From contig CAZFKN010000021.1 in assembly GCA_964519805.1 (NCBI GenBank), positions 1-36,316 on the forward strand: DNA of 36,316 nt. The letters are read 5' to 3'. The translations under genes and the position numbers were made by a program. Source of the DNA: DASQPE01 sp964519805 (GTDB lineage Bacteria; Gemmatimonadota; Gemmatimonadetes; Gemmatimonadales; GWC2-71-9). Below are positions 10,555-19,023 of this stretch, in pieces (the stretch's first letter is position 1; every line of letters starts with the position of its first letter). Under the pieces are notes generated by a model. That model was not told where the DNA came from and did no database searches. It saw only the letters and a list, made by a program, of their open reading frames with translations.

Positions 10555-13071
10555 ATGTCGTTATCGAAGTCGGCCCCGCACGTTCACAAGTTCGGCGGGG
10601 CCTCTCTGGCCGACGCCGCCGCGATCGGCCAGGCGGTGGCTATCGTCCGGAAGCACCGTCCCGAACCGGCGGTCGTGGTGGTCTCCGCGATGGCCGGGGC
10701 CACGGATGCGCTGCTCGCCGTGGCCGGTCACGCCGTCGGCGGCGACGAAGGACGGGTCGCCGACCTGATCGGTGCGCTCCGGGCGAAATACGCGCGCGCC
10801 GCGCGCGCGGTGGTTCCCCGCGGGCGAGCGCGGACCGCGCTCCTGGCCTACATCGCCGGGCAGCTCGATGAGCTGGTGGCGCTCGCGTCCGGGCTCCGGC
10901 TCCTGCGCGACTTGAGTCCCCGGACGAGTGATTTCATCGTCGCGCGGGGCGAGCGGCTGAGCGCCCACCTGGTGACGGCGGCGCTGCTCGCCCGCGGCGT
11001 GCGCGCCCGGTACGTGGATGCTACGGCGATCGTGCGCACCGATGCCCACTACGGGCACGCTTCGCCCGACTACGATCGAAGCGATCGGGCGGCCCGGCGG
11101 ACGCTGCGCCCGCTGCTCGCCCGGCGGATCGTCCCGGTGGTGCCCGGCTTCCTGGGCGCCTCTCCGGCCGACGATCTCACCACACTGGGGCGCGGCGGCT
11201 CCGACCTCACCGCCACCATGCTCGCGCGCGCGCTCGGCGCGAGCCGAATCTCGCTGTGGAAGGACGTGCCCGGCCTGCTCACGGCCGATCCCCGCATCGT
11301 TCCCGACGCGCGCGTGATCCCTGCCCTGCACACCCGCGAAGCCGCGGAGCTGGCGTATTACGGGGCCAAGGTCCTCCATCCGCGCGCGCTCATCCCGCTC
11401 GCCGGACGCAAGATCCCGCTGTACGTCCGTCCCTTCGCCGACCCGGCCTCGAGCGGCACCGAAGTCTCCGAGCGGGTGGCGGCGGCGCAACTGCCGGTGA
11501 AAGCGCTCTCCGCCGCCACCCATCAAGCGTTGGTCACCGTCGCCGGCAACGGCATGCTCGGCGTGCCGGGCATCGCGGCGCGCACCTTCGCCGCCCTGCA
11601 GCAGCGGCGCATTTCGGTCTCGCTCATCTCCCAGGCCTCCTCGGAGCACTCGATCTGTTTCAGCGTGCCCGACCCCGCGGCGCGGGAGGCGCGGACGGCG
11701 CTGCTGCACGAGTTCCGCGAGGAAATCGAGCGTCGGGAGATCGACGGCGTCGAGGTCCGCCACGGGGTCGCCACGATCGCGGTGGTGGGGCTTGGCATGG
11801 CGGGCACGCCGGGCGTGGCGGCGGGCGTCTTCTCCGCCCTCTCGTCGGGTGGGATCAACGTGGTCGCCATCGCCCAGGGATCGAGCGAGCTGAACATCTC
11901 GGTCGTGGTCGACGGCGACCGGGCACCCGAGGCGCAGCGTCGCATCCACTCGGCGTTCCAGCTCTCCCGGATCGGCGGCGGCACGGTCAGTCGCCCCGAG
12001 CGGGTGGAGATCGTGTTGCTCGGTTTCGGGCAGATCGGGCGCATGCTCGCGGGCCTGGTGGCGCGGGTCCGGCGGCCCCGCCCCGCCCTCCGCATCGTGG
12101 GCCTCATGGACCGGAGCGGGTTCGTCTTCGATCATCACGGTCTCGGCGACCGACGGTTGGTCGAGCTGGCCGCGGCCAAGGAGCGAGGGCATCCGCTCGC
12201 CGCGGCTGCGGGCGGCCGACCGGCGACGCCGGAAGAGGCGATCGCGTTCATTTCACGGCACGCGCTCCGTCGCCCGATCCTGGTGGATCTCACCGCGACA
12301 CATACGACCAGGCTGCTCGAGCAGGCGCTCGCCTCGGGCATGGACCTGGTCCTCTCGAACAAGCTGCCGCTGGCCGCGCCGGCCGAAGAGAGCGACCGCC
12401 TGTTCGAGCTGGCCCGCGCCTACGGCCGGAGGATTCGGCACGAGACGACGGTGGGCGCGGGGCTCCCCGTGATCGACACCTACTACAAGCTGATCGAATC
12501 GGGCGACCGGATCGAGAAGATCGAGGGCTGTCTCTCCGGCACGCTGGGCTTCCTGCTGTGGGAGCTGGGTCGCGGACGGCGATTCTCCGCCGCGCTGCGG
12601 ACGGCGATGGCCAAGGGCTATACCGAGCCCGATCCGCGCGACGATCTTTCGGGCATGGACGTCGGCCGGAAGGCGCTCATTCTCGGAAGGCTCCTGGGGT
12701 TCCGTGGCGAGCTGGCTCCGCGGCACGTCGAGTCCCTCGTGCCGCGCGCCGCACGGCGGCTGGGGCGGGACCAGTTCCTCGAGCGGCTCGAGCGCTTCGA
12801 CCCGGAATGGGAGCGGCGGGTGACCGCGGCCGCGGCACGAGGCCGAGTGCTCCGCTACGTGGCCAGCGTGACCCGGCACTCGCTCGTCGTGGGCCTCCGC
12901 GAGGTGGATCGCTCGAGCCCGCTCGCTTCGCTCAAGGGTGCCGACAACACGGTCGTGTTCACCACCGCACGCTACAAGGCGAATCCGCTCGTGATCACGG
13001 GACCCGGTGCGGGACCGGCCGTGACCGCGGCCGGGGTGCTCAACGACATCCTGCAGCTCGGCGTATCGTGA
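10555..13071 (+). CDS. thrA: Bifunctional aspartokinase / homoserine dehydrogenase
   Basis: The product is 838 residues, close to E. coli ThrA (820). Aspartokinase occupies about residues 1-320: K-F-G-G-A-S-L at 12-18 binds phosphate/ATP, and G-R-G-G-S-D-L-T is near 218. Two ACT regulatory domains follow near 322-370 (T-V-A-G-N-G-M-L-G) and 402-455 (V-G-L-G-M-A-G-T-P-G-V). Homoserine dehydrogenase starts near 483 with L-L-G-F-G-Q-I-G-R-M and includes E-G-C-L-S-G-T-L-G-F and the catalytic-type lysine at 706. It phosphorylates aspartate and reduces aspartate semialdehyde to homoserine. The ACT pair implies feedback control by an end-product amino acid. The stop overlaps the thrB GTG. Confidence 0.95.
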   Translation: MSLSKSAPHVHKFGGASLADAAAIGQAVAIVRKHRPEPAVVVVSAMAGATDALLAVAGHAVGGDEGRVADLIGALRAKYARAARAVVPRGRARTALLAYIAGQLDELVALASGLRLLRDLSPRTSDFIVARGERLSAHLVTAALLARGVRARYVDATAIVRTDAHYGHASPDYDRSDRAARRTLRPLLARRIVPVVPGFLGASPADDLTTLGRGGSDLTATMLARALGASRISLWKDVPGLLTADPRIVPDARVIPALHTREAAELAYYGAKVLHPRALIPLAGRKIPLYVRPFADPASSGTEVSERVAAAQLPVKALSAATHQALVTVAGNGMLGVPGIAARTFAALQQRRISVSLISQASSEHSICFSVPDPAAREARTALLHEFREEIERREIDGVEVRHGVATIAVVGLGMAGTPGVAAGVFSALSSGGINVVAIAQGSSELNISVVVDGDRAPEAQRRIHSAFQLSRIGGGTVSRPERVEIVLLGFGQIGRMLAGLVARVRRPRPALRIVGLMDRSGFVFDHHGLGDRRLVELAAAKERGHPLAAAAGGRPATPEEAIAFISRHALRRPILVDLTATHTTRLLEQALASGMDLVLSNKLPLAAPAEESDRLFELARAYGRRIRHETTVGAGLPVIDTYYKLIESGDRIEKIEGCLSGTLGFLLWELGRGRRFSAALRTAMAKGYTEPDPRDDLSGMDVGRKALILGRLLGFRGELAPRHVESLVPRAARRLGRDQFLERLERFDPEWERRVTAAAARGRVLRYVASVTRHSLVVGLREVDRSSPLASLKGADNTVVFTTARYKANPLVITGPGAGPAVTAAGVLNDILQLGVS

Positions 13072-14003
13072 CCCCGGCGCTCCTCCGCGTCACGGCGTTC
13101 GCGCCGGGGTCGATCGGGAACGTGGGCCCGGGTCTCGACATTCTCGGCCTCGCCGTGGCAGGTGCCGGCGACGAAGTAACGGTCGAGCGCGCGCCGGGTG
13201 GGCGCATCGTAGTCCGCGACTCCGGCCACCGGGACCTGCCAAGCGACCCGGTGCGGAACACCGCGGCACTCGCGGCCAGGGAGGTGTTGCGTCGCGCCAA
13301 TGTCGGCGACGTTGGGCTGGCGCTTACCGTTCGCAAGGGCCTGCCGCTCGCCGGCGGGCAAGGTGGGAGCGCGGCCTCCGCCGTCGCGGGCGCCGTGGCC
13401 GCGAATCATCTGCTTGGCTCGCCGCTCGAGTGCAACGCGCTCCTGGCAGCTTGCCTGGAGGCCGAGGCGGCCGTGGCGGGCCGGCACGCGGACAATGTGG
13501 CGCCGTCCCTGCTCGGCGGGATCGTGCTGGTCCGGACCACCGATCCGCCGGACGTCGTGCGCCTTCCGGTACCGGCCGACCTCTGGGTCGCCCTGGTGCA
13601 TCCCGCCCAGCGTTTGCGCACGCGAGATTCGCGGGCCGTGCTCCCGCTCGAGGTCCCGCTCGCCACGGCCCTGCATCAGGCGGCCCAGGTCTCGGCCATC
13701 GTCGCGGCACTCGCCGCGGGCGACTATGCGCTGCTGGGACGGGCACTCGATGATCGGATCGCCGAGCCGGCGCGGGCCCGCCTGCTGCCCGGGTTCGCCG
13801 AAGCCAAACAAGCCGCCCTGGCCGCCGGCGCGCTCGGCGCGTCGATCTCGGGAAGCGGTCCCACGGCGTTCGCGCTCGCGCAAGGTGACGCCGCCGCCCG
13901 CGCGGCCGGCGCGGGCATGCAGGCGGCTTACGCCGAGGCCGGCGTCAGCGCCTCGGTTCGGGTCGGCGCCGTGGACCGGGAAGGTGCCCGGGTGATCGCA
14001 TGA
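13068..14003 (+). CDS. thrB: Homoserine kinase
   Basis: The product is 311 residues from a GTG start that overlaps the thrA stop as GTGA. It is a GHMP kinase: F-A-P-G-S-I-G-N-V-G-P-G-L-D near residues 11-24, the glycine-rich ATP loop G-L-P-L-A-G-G-Q-G-G-S-A-A-S at 91-104 and S-I-S-G-S-G-P-T-A near 262. The GHMP loop normally reads GLGSSAA, and here L and one S are replaced (G-Q-G-G-S-A-A). It phosphorylates homoserine for ThrC. A much longer open frame extends upstream of this start but only as a shadow of thrA. The end overlaps thrC by ATGA. Confidence 0.94.
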   Translation: MTPALLRVTAFAPGSIGNVGPGLDILGLAVAGAGDEVTVERAPGGRIVVRDSGHRDLPSDPVRNTAALAAREVLRRANVGDVGLALTVRKGLPLAGGQGGSAASAVAGAVAANHLLGSPLECNALLAACLEAEAAVAGRHADNVAPSLLGGIVLVRTTDPPDVVRLPVPADLWVALVHPAQRLRTRDSRAVLPLEVPLATALHQAAQVSAIVAALAAGDYALLGRALDDRIAEPARARLLPGFAEAKQAALAAGALGASISGSGPTAFALAQGDAAARAAGAGMQAAYAEAGVSASVRVGAVDREGARVIA

Positions 14004-15301
14004 GGTTCGGGATCGATCGGCCGGAGACCTGGCAGGTCTGCATCGCATGTGGTAACGAGATGGTGGAATCGGACCCGCACGCCCGCTGCGTCCGCTGCGG
14101 CGGCCTGCTCGAGATCGAGCACCGCATGACTCGGATGGCTCCCGAGGAGCTGCTGCGCCGCTTTACCGAGCGCCGCGGCGCGCCCGGAGCCGGATCCGCC
14201 TCCGGCGTATGGCGCTACAAGGACATCGTGTTGCCCTCCGCCGCCGAAGTGGTGTCGCACCCGGAGGGGAACACGCCGTTACTGCAGCGATCGTCGATCG
14301 ATCGTTGGGCCGGCGTGGACGGACTACTACTCAAGCACGAGGGCTACAACCCGACCGGGTCGTTCAAGGATCGTGGCATGACGGTCGGCGTGACCCAGGC
14401 CCGGCGCATCGGGGCGCGGGCGGTGGCGTGCGCGTCCACCGGGAACACTTCCGCGTCGCTGGCGGCGTACGCGTCCCTGGCGGGCATTCCGGCGCTCGTG
14501 CTCGTGCCCGCCGGGAACGTGGCGCTGGGCAAGCTGGCCCAGTCGCTGGCCTACGGCGCGAAGACCCTGCTTGTCCGCGGCGATTTCGACGATTGTCTCC
14601 GGCTGGTCGAGGACGCGAGCGAGCGGCTCGGTGTCTACCTGCTCAACTCGATCAATCCGTTTCGGGTGGAGGGCCAGAAAACGATCGTGCTGGAGACGCT
14701 CGAGCAGCTTGGTTGGGAGCCGCCCGACTGGATCGTGCTGCCGGCGGGCAACCTCGGCAACACCGCCGCGTTCGGTAAGGCGCTCGTCGAGACACGCGCG
14801 TGGGGACTCATCGACCGGCTCCCGCGACTCGCGGCGGTGCAGGCGGCCGGGGCGGCGCCGTTCGCGCAGAGCTTCGCCGAGGGGTTCGCGCGGCGACATC
14901 GGGTGAAGGCGGAGACGGTCGCGACCGCGATCCGGATCGGCGATCCCGCCTCCCACGATCGCGCCGTCAAGTCCATTCGCGCAACCGACGGCGTCGTGCT
15001 CGCGGTGAGCGACGCGGAGATCCTCGCGGCCAAGGCGGCGGTCGACGCGTCGGGCGTGGGCTGCGAGCCGGCGAGCGCCGCGAGCGTGGCCGGCGTCAAG
15101 CGCCTCGTCGCGGCCGGCACGATCAAGCCGGCCGACCGGGTCGTCGCCGTGCTCACGGGACATATCCTCAAGGACCCGGGTGCGTTGCTGCACTATCACC
15201 AGGAGATGGATCCCCCGCCCGTGGGAGCGAACCGGCCGATCGAAATCGAGCCCACCATCGATGACGTCGCCCGGGTGCTGGAGGGTGGCGCCCCATGCTG
15301 A
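14000..15301 (+). CDS. thrC: Threonine synthase
   Basis: The product is 433 residues. The N-terminus carries a four-cysteine zinc-ribbon-like motif (Cys14, Cys17, Cys30, Cys33). Then comes the PLP fold with the Schiff-base lysine at Lys123 (N-P-T-G-S-F-K-D-R-G), S-T-G-N-T-S-A-S-L near 147 and L-P-A-G-N-L-G-N phosphate-binding sequence near 248. It converts O-phosphohomoserine to threonine. The start overlaps thrB (ATGA) and the end overlaps the next gene (ATGCTGA), so thrA-thrB-thrC and the KaiC-like gene are one translationally coupled unit. Confidence 0.95.
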   Translation: MRFGIDRPETWQVCIACGNEMVESDPHARCVRCGGLLEIEHRMTRMAPEELLRRFTERRGAPGAGSASGVWRYKDIVLPSAAEVVSHPEGNTPLLQRSSIDRWAGVDGLLLKHEGYNPTGSFKDRGMTVGVTQARRIGARAVACASTGNTSASLAAYASLAGIPALVLVPAGNVALGKLAQSLAYGAKTLLVRGDFDDCLRLVEDASERLGVYLLNSINPFRVEGQKTIVLETLEQLGWEPPDWIVLPAGNLGNTAAFGKALVETRAWGLIDRLPRLAAVQAAGAAPFAQSFAEGFARRHRVKAETVATAIRIGDPASHDRAVKSIRATDGVVLAVSDAEILAAKAAVDASGVGCEPASAASVAGVKRLVAAGTIKPADRVVAVLTGHILKDPGALLHYHQEMDPPPVGANRPIEIEPTIDDVARVLEGGAPC

Positions 15302-16782
15302 TTCCAAGCGGCATCGTCCCCCTCGACGATCTGGTGGGCGGCCTCCTGCCCGGGCGGGCGTATCTCCTGAGCGGAACCGCCGGGACCGGCAAGAGCGTGT
15401 CGTGTCTCGAGTTTCTCGACGTGGCCCTGGAGCGCGGCGAGGTTGCGGCCCTGCTCACGCACGACGATCCCGCCGACGTGCTCTCCTGCGCGGCGTTTCT
15501 CGGCATCGACCTGCGCGGGGCGCTGGTCGAAGAGCGGTTTGCCCTCATCCGGTACCGGCCCAACTTCGTGCGGCTCGCCGCCCGAGCGCCGAGCGCCGAG
15601 GCCGTGTTCGCCGAGTTCCGCCGGGCACTCGGCCCGCGGAAGCCGGTGCGGCTTGCGATCGACTCGATCGTGCCCGCCCTCGACGGCGGGAAGAGCGGCG
15701 GCGCAGCCGTGTTCGCGCTGATCCACATGCTCGACCACATCGGGGCGACGGCGCTGCTCACATATCCGGGCGATCTCGCCGGGCTGTACGATGCACGGCT
15801 CGAGCCGCTGGTGCAGCGGGCCGCGGGGGTCTTTCACCTCGCGAGCCGCAATCAGGCGCGGCGTGACGGGGCGCTCGAAATCCGGAAGCTCCGGTACGAG
15901 GCCCGCTCGCTCGGCCCGCTCGCGTTCAGAATCCAGGCCGGCGCCGGGCTCGTGCCGGTGCACGGCCCGGCGGAGCCGCCCTCGCCGGACGTCCAGCGGA
16001 AGCTGCTCGTGCTCAGCCTTGCGGATCCGTTCCCGGGCGACTTGCTGCGCCTGTTGGAACGCGACCACACGGTGATCGTGCGCACGGGGGTGACCGGTGC
16101 GTCATCCGACCTCGTGCACGGCGAAGCCGGCGTGCTTTTGCTCAACGTGCGGCGAGACGTGATCCAGGACGCCCGCCAGCTCATTCGTGACGTACGCGCC
16201 GCCAAGAGCACCGTCCCGATCGTCGTGGTCACCAACTATCAGCTCCGGTCGAGCGACCGGACCCGCGCACTCCGGGCAGGTGCCGACGATTGCCTGTCCA
16301 CGAACCTCCAACCCGAGGAGTTCATCGCCCGGGTGCAGAGCATCGCCCAGCGGGGTGGGTCGGAGCACCCGCCGGACGCCGAGTCGGAAGCGCCGCTGAT
16401 CCTCCAGCCGACGACCGACGGCGAGTCGTACTTGTTGCTCGACGGCGCCCAATTCCGGAAGGCGGTCGGGCTCCACCTCGCGCGCGAGCGCGCGCCGTTC
16501 TTCACGGTGGCCCGGGCCGAGCCCGGCAACGGCGACGTCATGGCGCTCGCGGATCTCGCGCTGCGGACGAGCCGCATGGCGACGGGCGACCTGGTCGGCT
16601 TCGAGGGGCGCAGCGTGCTGCTCTATCTGGACGCGGCACGGCCCAAAGACCTGATGGCGTTCCTGGGACGGCTGCACGACGAGTGGCGCGGCGTCGCGGC
16701 CGACGATATCGCGGTCGAGACGTTCGGATACCCGGCGGAAGAGGAGTGGATCCGCGCATTTGTGCGCGCGCAGCCAGCCTAA
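15295..16782 (+). CDS. KaiC-like RecA-fold ATPase fused to degenerate receiver and GGDEF-like domains
   Basis: The product is 495 residues. Residues 1-225 resemble a single KaiC/RecA domain: Walker A G-T-A-G-T-G-K-S at 27-34 and a Walker B strand ending at Asp123. The KaiC catalytic glutamate pair is replaced by Asp57-Asp58 (T-H-D-D-P-A-D). Residues 232-345 resemble a response-regulator receiver, but the phosphoacceptor position is Asn284 (L-L-L-N-V) and the usual lysine is replaced (C-L-S-T-N). Residues about 370-490 resemble a GGDEF domain without the GGDEF signature (L-V-G-F-E-G-R-S-V-L). The role is probably ATP-driven protein regulation, not c-di-GMP synthesis. Start: GGAGGG lies about nine bases upstream. 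It overlaps thrC, and a small membrane protein follows. Confidence 0.8.
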   Translation: MLIPSGIVPLDDLVGGLLPGRAYLLSGTAGTGKSVSCLEFLDVALERGEVAALLTHDDPADVLSCAAFLGIDLRGALVEERFALIRYRPNFVRLAARAPSAEAVFAEFRRALGPRKPVRLAIDSIVPALDGGKSGGAAVFALIHMLDHIGATALLTYPGDLAGLYDARLEPLVQRAAGVFHLASRNQARRDGALEIRKLRYEARSLGPLAFRIQAGAGLVPVHGPAEPPSPDVQRKLLVLSLADPFPGDLLRLLERDHTVIVRTGVTGASSDLVHGEAGVLLLNVRRDVIQDARQLIRDVRAAKSTVPIVVVTNYQLRSSDRTRALRAGADDCLSTNLQPEEFIARVQSIAQRGGSEHPPDAESEAPLILQPTTDGESYLLLDGAQFRKAVGLHLARERAPFFTVARAEPGNGDVMALADLALRTSRMATGDLVGFEGRSVLLYLDAARPKDLMAFLGRLHDEWRGVAADDIAVETFGYPAEEEWIRAFVRAQPA

Positions 16783-16793
16783 CGGGAGGGGCC

Positions 16794-17003
16794 GTGCCGC
16801 TCATCGAGCTGAGCCTGAACACCCTGCTCCTCATCATCGTCGTCGTGTCCGTCACCGTAACGGCCGCACTGGCGGCGGCGAGCTACGCGGCGTACAAGCT
16901 GCGGGCCCGCCGCCGGCCGAAGCCGTCGAGCGGGCCCGAGTCTGAAAACCCGTACTTCGAGCGGTACGTCCCGCCTAACTCGGCTTCCGAGCCACGCGAG
17001 TGA
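16794..17003 (+). CDS. Small single-pass membrane protein
   Basis: The product is 69 residues from a GTG with GGGAGGG immediately upstream, 11 bp after the KaiC-like gene. There is one hydrophobic helix (about residues 8-32), then a basic stretch (K-L-R-A-R-R-R-P-K) and a proline/serine-rich tail, so the tail is probably cytoplasmic. No family recognised. As the last gene of the thr/KaiC-like transcript it could anchor a partner to the membrane, which is a guess. Its last 29 bases overlap the end of the convergent peroxiredoxin gene. Confidence 0.6.
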   Translation: MPLIELSLNTLLLIIVVVSVTVTAALAAASYAAYKLRARRRPKPSSGPESENPYFERYVPPNSASEPRE

Positions 17004-17553
17004 CGGCCTCGCCAAGCTCGGTGTACGCCTGGGGGTCCACCTCGCGAAACGGTGTTGCCTTGTAGGCGATCTTCCCGTCCGGGCCCACCACGAACAGGCT
17101 CCGGTTGTCCAGCTGATGCTCGGGCAGCCAGGCTCCGTACAGCTGACCCGCCGCACCCTTCGAATCGCTCAGGAACGTAAACGGGAAGTTCGCGTCTTTC
17201 GCCCACGCGGCAAGCGTGTCGGCGACATCGGCGCCGATCGCGAGCAGGACGACGTCCTTGCCGCCGTGGAACAGGGTCGCGTACTGATCACGGTACGCGT
17301 TCATCTGGATGGTTCAGCCCTTGGTTCGGGCCTTGTAGAAGAAGGCAATGACGACGGTCTTGCCCTTGAAGCTCGACAGCCGCACCGGGTTCTTGCCCAC
17401 ACCCGAGCGGGTCGCGGGAACGAGGGCGAAGTCGGGTGCCGGCTGGCCGACGGCCGGTCCCTGCTCCGATCCGGCCGGTGCCTGCGCCGCTCCGGGCGCC
17501 GTGCCGGCCGCCCAGACTACCGCGACTCTTCCAGCCCATCGGGCCAAGCTCAT
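16975..17553 (-). CDS. Selenocysteine-containing peroxiredoxin (in-frame UGA read as Sec)
   Basis: Read through one UGA (17314-17316), the gene encodes 192 residues. A likely signal peptide (about 1-25) is followed by an AhpC/TSA thioredoxin fold: V-G-Q-P-A-P-D-F-A-L near 35-44, then S-S-F-K-G-K-T-V-V-I-A-F-F-Y near 60-73. T-K-G-[UGA]-T at 77-81 puts the UGA at residue 80, exactly the peroxidatic cysteine position (compare T-P-G-C-T in BCP/PrxQ). Downstream, F-P-F-T-F-L-S-D and F-V-V-G-P-D-G-K-I complete the fold. No other cysteine follows, so it is a one-Sec enzyme reducing peroxides, probably outside the cytoplasm. The start at 17553 has GGGAGGGAAA upstream and overlaps the preceding gene as ATGA. 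After the UGA, 112 codons keep high GC3 without another stop, arguing against decay. The alternative is a nonsense mutation or sequencing error. Confidence 0.82.
17278..17316 (-). promoter_or_regulatory. Candidate bacterial SECIS element with the Sec UGA codon
   Basis: On the minus strand the UGA (17316-17314) is followed after 14 bases by CGCGTAC-CGTGATCA-GTACGCG. This is a perfect 7-bp stem (17299-17293 with 17284-17278) with an 8-base apical loop. The loop has G at its second position followed by U, and begins 21 bases after the UGA. Published bacterial SECIS models expect a G in the first two loop bases and the loop about 16-37 bases downstream. A 3-bp CAG/CTG lower helix is also possible. 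It lies within the coding sequence, as in bacterial selenoprotein mRNAs. Confidence 0.7.
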
Positions 17554-18851
17554 TTTCCCTCCCTGGTGCGCGCGGCACCTGAATCGCTGAGAATGCGCCA
17601 GATCGTTTGATTCGCATCGGCGGCGACGTACAGCGAGCCGTCCGGTCCTATGGCGAGGCCCGAGGGCCGGACGCCCGTCGGGTCCGAGGTCCCCCGCATG
17701 ATCGTCTGGTACGGGCCCGATGGCACTCCGCCCCGGAGCGGTTGCCAGACGACACGGTAGCCCGCCTGGGGCAACGGGGCGCGATTCCACGAGCCGTGGA
17801 ACGCAATGAAGACGCCCTCGTCGTAGGTGCTCCCCATCGCGCGGCTGGGGCCGAAGGCGAGGGCCATCGGAGCCCAGTGCCCCGGAAAGACGGCCAGCGG
17901 GGGCTTCGCCGTCGCGCAGCGGCGCACCTCCTTCCCGTCGCCGCCGTACTCCGGTGCGAGCACATTCGCGCGGGCATCGACATCGTAGTAGCAGTACGGC
18001 CAGCCGTAGTTGTCGCCCCGGTCGATACGCCCGAACTCTTCGCCCGGGTTCTCCGCGCTGCGCTCGTTGGTGTACCCCCAGTTCGCGCCGAGCTGGTCGC
18101 GGCCGTGAATCGCGCCGAAGAGTGCGCCCTCCACGGCATCGAACCGCAGCGCGACCGTGTTGCGAAGTCCGGTGGCCCAGTGCTCGCCGTCGGCGAATCG
18201 CTGCCCCGGACGATCGGCGGCGAAGCGCCAGATCCCGGCCCGGGTCTCGAGCTCGACGCACGGATCCCGCCCGGGGGAACGGGCGGCGCGGTTCTGCTCC
18301 TGACAGCTGTTCGTGGCCGACCCGATGTTGACGAAAAGGTTGCCCTGCAGGTCGAGAGCGATGCTCTTGGACGTGTGATTGCCGTTAGAGGGCAGACCCG
18401 CGACGATCGGTTCCGGGGAGCCGGTCGGCTCCAGCCGCCCGTTGCTCCACGCATACCGGTATACGGCGTCGTCGGTGCTGTAGTACAGGTAATGGTCCGT
18501 GAGGGCGATCCCGGTTCCGCCGTTGCTGCCGAACCGGCGAATGACGTCGGCCACGCCGTCACCGGAGGTGTCCCGGAGCGCGACGATACCGCGCCCTTCC
18601 ACGTTGGCGAAGACGTCGCCGTTGGGGGCGACCACGAGATGGCGGACAGGCCCGAGCCCCTTCGCGACCACGAGGGCGCAGAGACCGCTCGGGAGGGTGA
18701 GCCCGCCGTTGTCAGCGGCGCAGACCGGCCGATCGGAATGGCGCGGCTCCTGTCCGGGCTGCGGATGCCGCAGGGCGGCGGCGACCACGACGACGATACC
18801 GACCGCGAGCAGCGGGATTGCGAAACGGCCGGCGGACGAGGGAGGTGACAT
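17550..18851 (-). CDS. Membrane-anchored PQQ/sorbosone-dehydrogenase-like beta-propeller protein
   Basis: The product is 433 residues from ATG at 18851; the open frame extends to 18908, but the later start places the hydrophobic segment (residues 9-27) properly as a signal peptide or anchor. The body is a six-bladed glucose/sorbosone dehydrogenase-like propeller: H-L-V-V-A-P-N-G-D-V-F-A-N near 75, A-T-G-L-R-N-T-V-A-L-R-F near 225, N-Y-G-W-P-Y-C-Y-Y near 282 and H-G-S-W-N-R near 353. Relatives oxidise sugars with PQQ, but many such proteins have unproven activity. The stop overlaps the peroxiredoxin start (ATGA), so an oxidase-like protein and a peroxide-removing protein are co-translated. Confidence 0.85.
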   Translation of the reverse strand: MSPPSSAGRFAIPLLAVGIVVVVAAALRHPQPGQEPRHSDRPVCAADNGGLTLPSGLCALVVAKGLGPVRHLVVAPNGDVFANVEGRGIVALRDTSGDGVADVIRRFGSNGGTGIALTDHYLYYSTDDAVYRYAWSNGRLEPTGSPEPIVAGLPSNGNHTSKSIALDLQGNLFVNIGSATNSCQEQNRAARSPGRDPCVELETRAGIWRFAADRPGQRFADGEHWATGLRNTVALRFDAVEGALFGAIHGRDQLGANWGYTNERSAENPGEEFGRIDRGDNYGWPYCYYDVDARANVLAPEYGGDGKEVRRCATAKPPLAVFPGHWAPMALAFGPSRAMGSTYDEGVFIAFHGSWNRAPLPQAGYRVVWQPLRGGVPSGPYQTIMRGTSDPTGVRPSGLAIGPDGSLYVAADANQTIWRILSDSGAARTREGK

Positions 18852-18920
18852 ATGCTCAAAATATGGCCCCGTGCCCGCCGCTCTGGCTACGCCGCGCGGG
18901 ACGCTCAATGCCGCGCCCTA

Positions 18921-18948
18921 TTGCCGTGGGAGAAAAGCGTCATACTTT
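18921..18948 (+). promoter_or_regulatory. Likely promoter for the SWIB gene
   Basis: TTGCCG (18921-18926) and TACTTT (18943-18948) are 16 bases apart. The predicted start leaves an untranslated leader of roughly 70 bases before the ATG at 19024, which has GGGAGA upstream. Confidence 0.45.
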
Positions 18949-19023
18949 GATGGGCGTCGGATTCGTCTGGATTCGCTCCTTCGCAGGCACGCACAGTTTC
19001 CACACCCTCACGGGAGACTCGCG

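Noticed and set aside
11256..13067. 900-codon open frame continuing upstream of thrB
   Set aside because: Only the part after the GTG at 13068 is family-like; the rest lies out of frame inside thrA, typical of high-GC shadow frames.
16975..17617. Frameshift or pseudogene explanation for the split peroxiredoxin
   Set aside because: Both halves are in the same frame, separated by one TGA only; the downstream half keeps normal codon use and no further stops, and the TGA falls exactly on the catalytic position.
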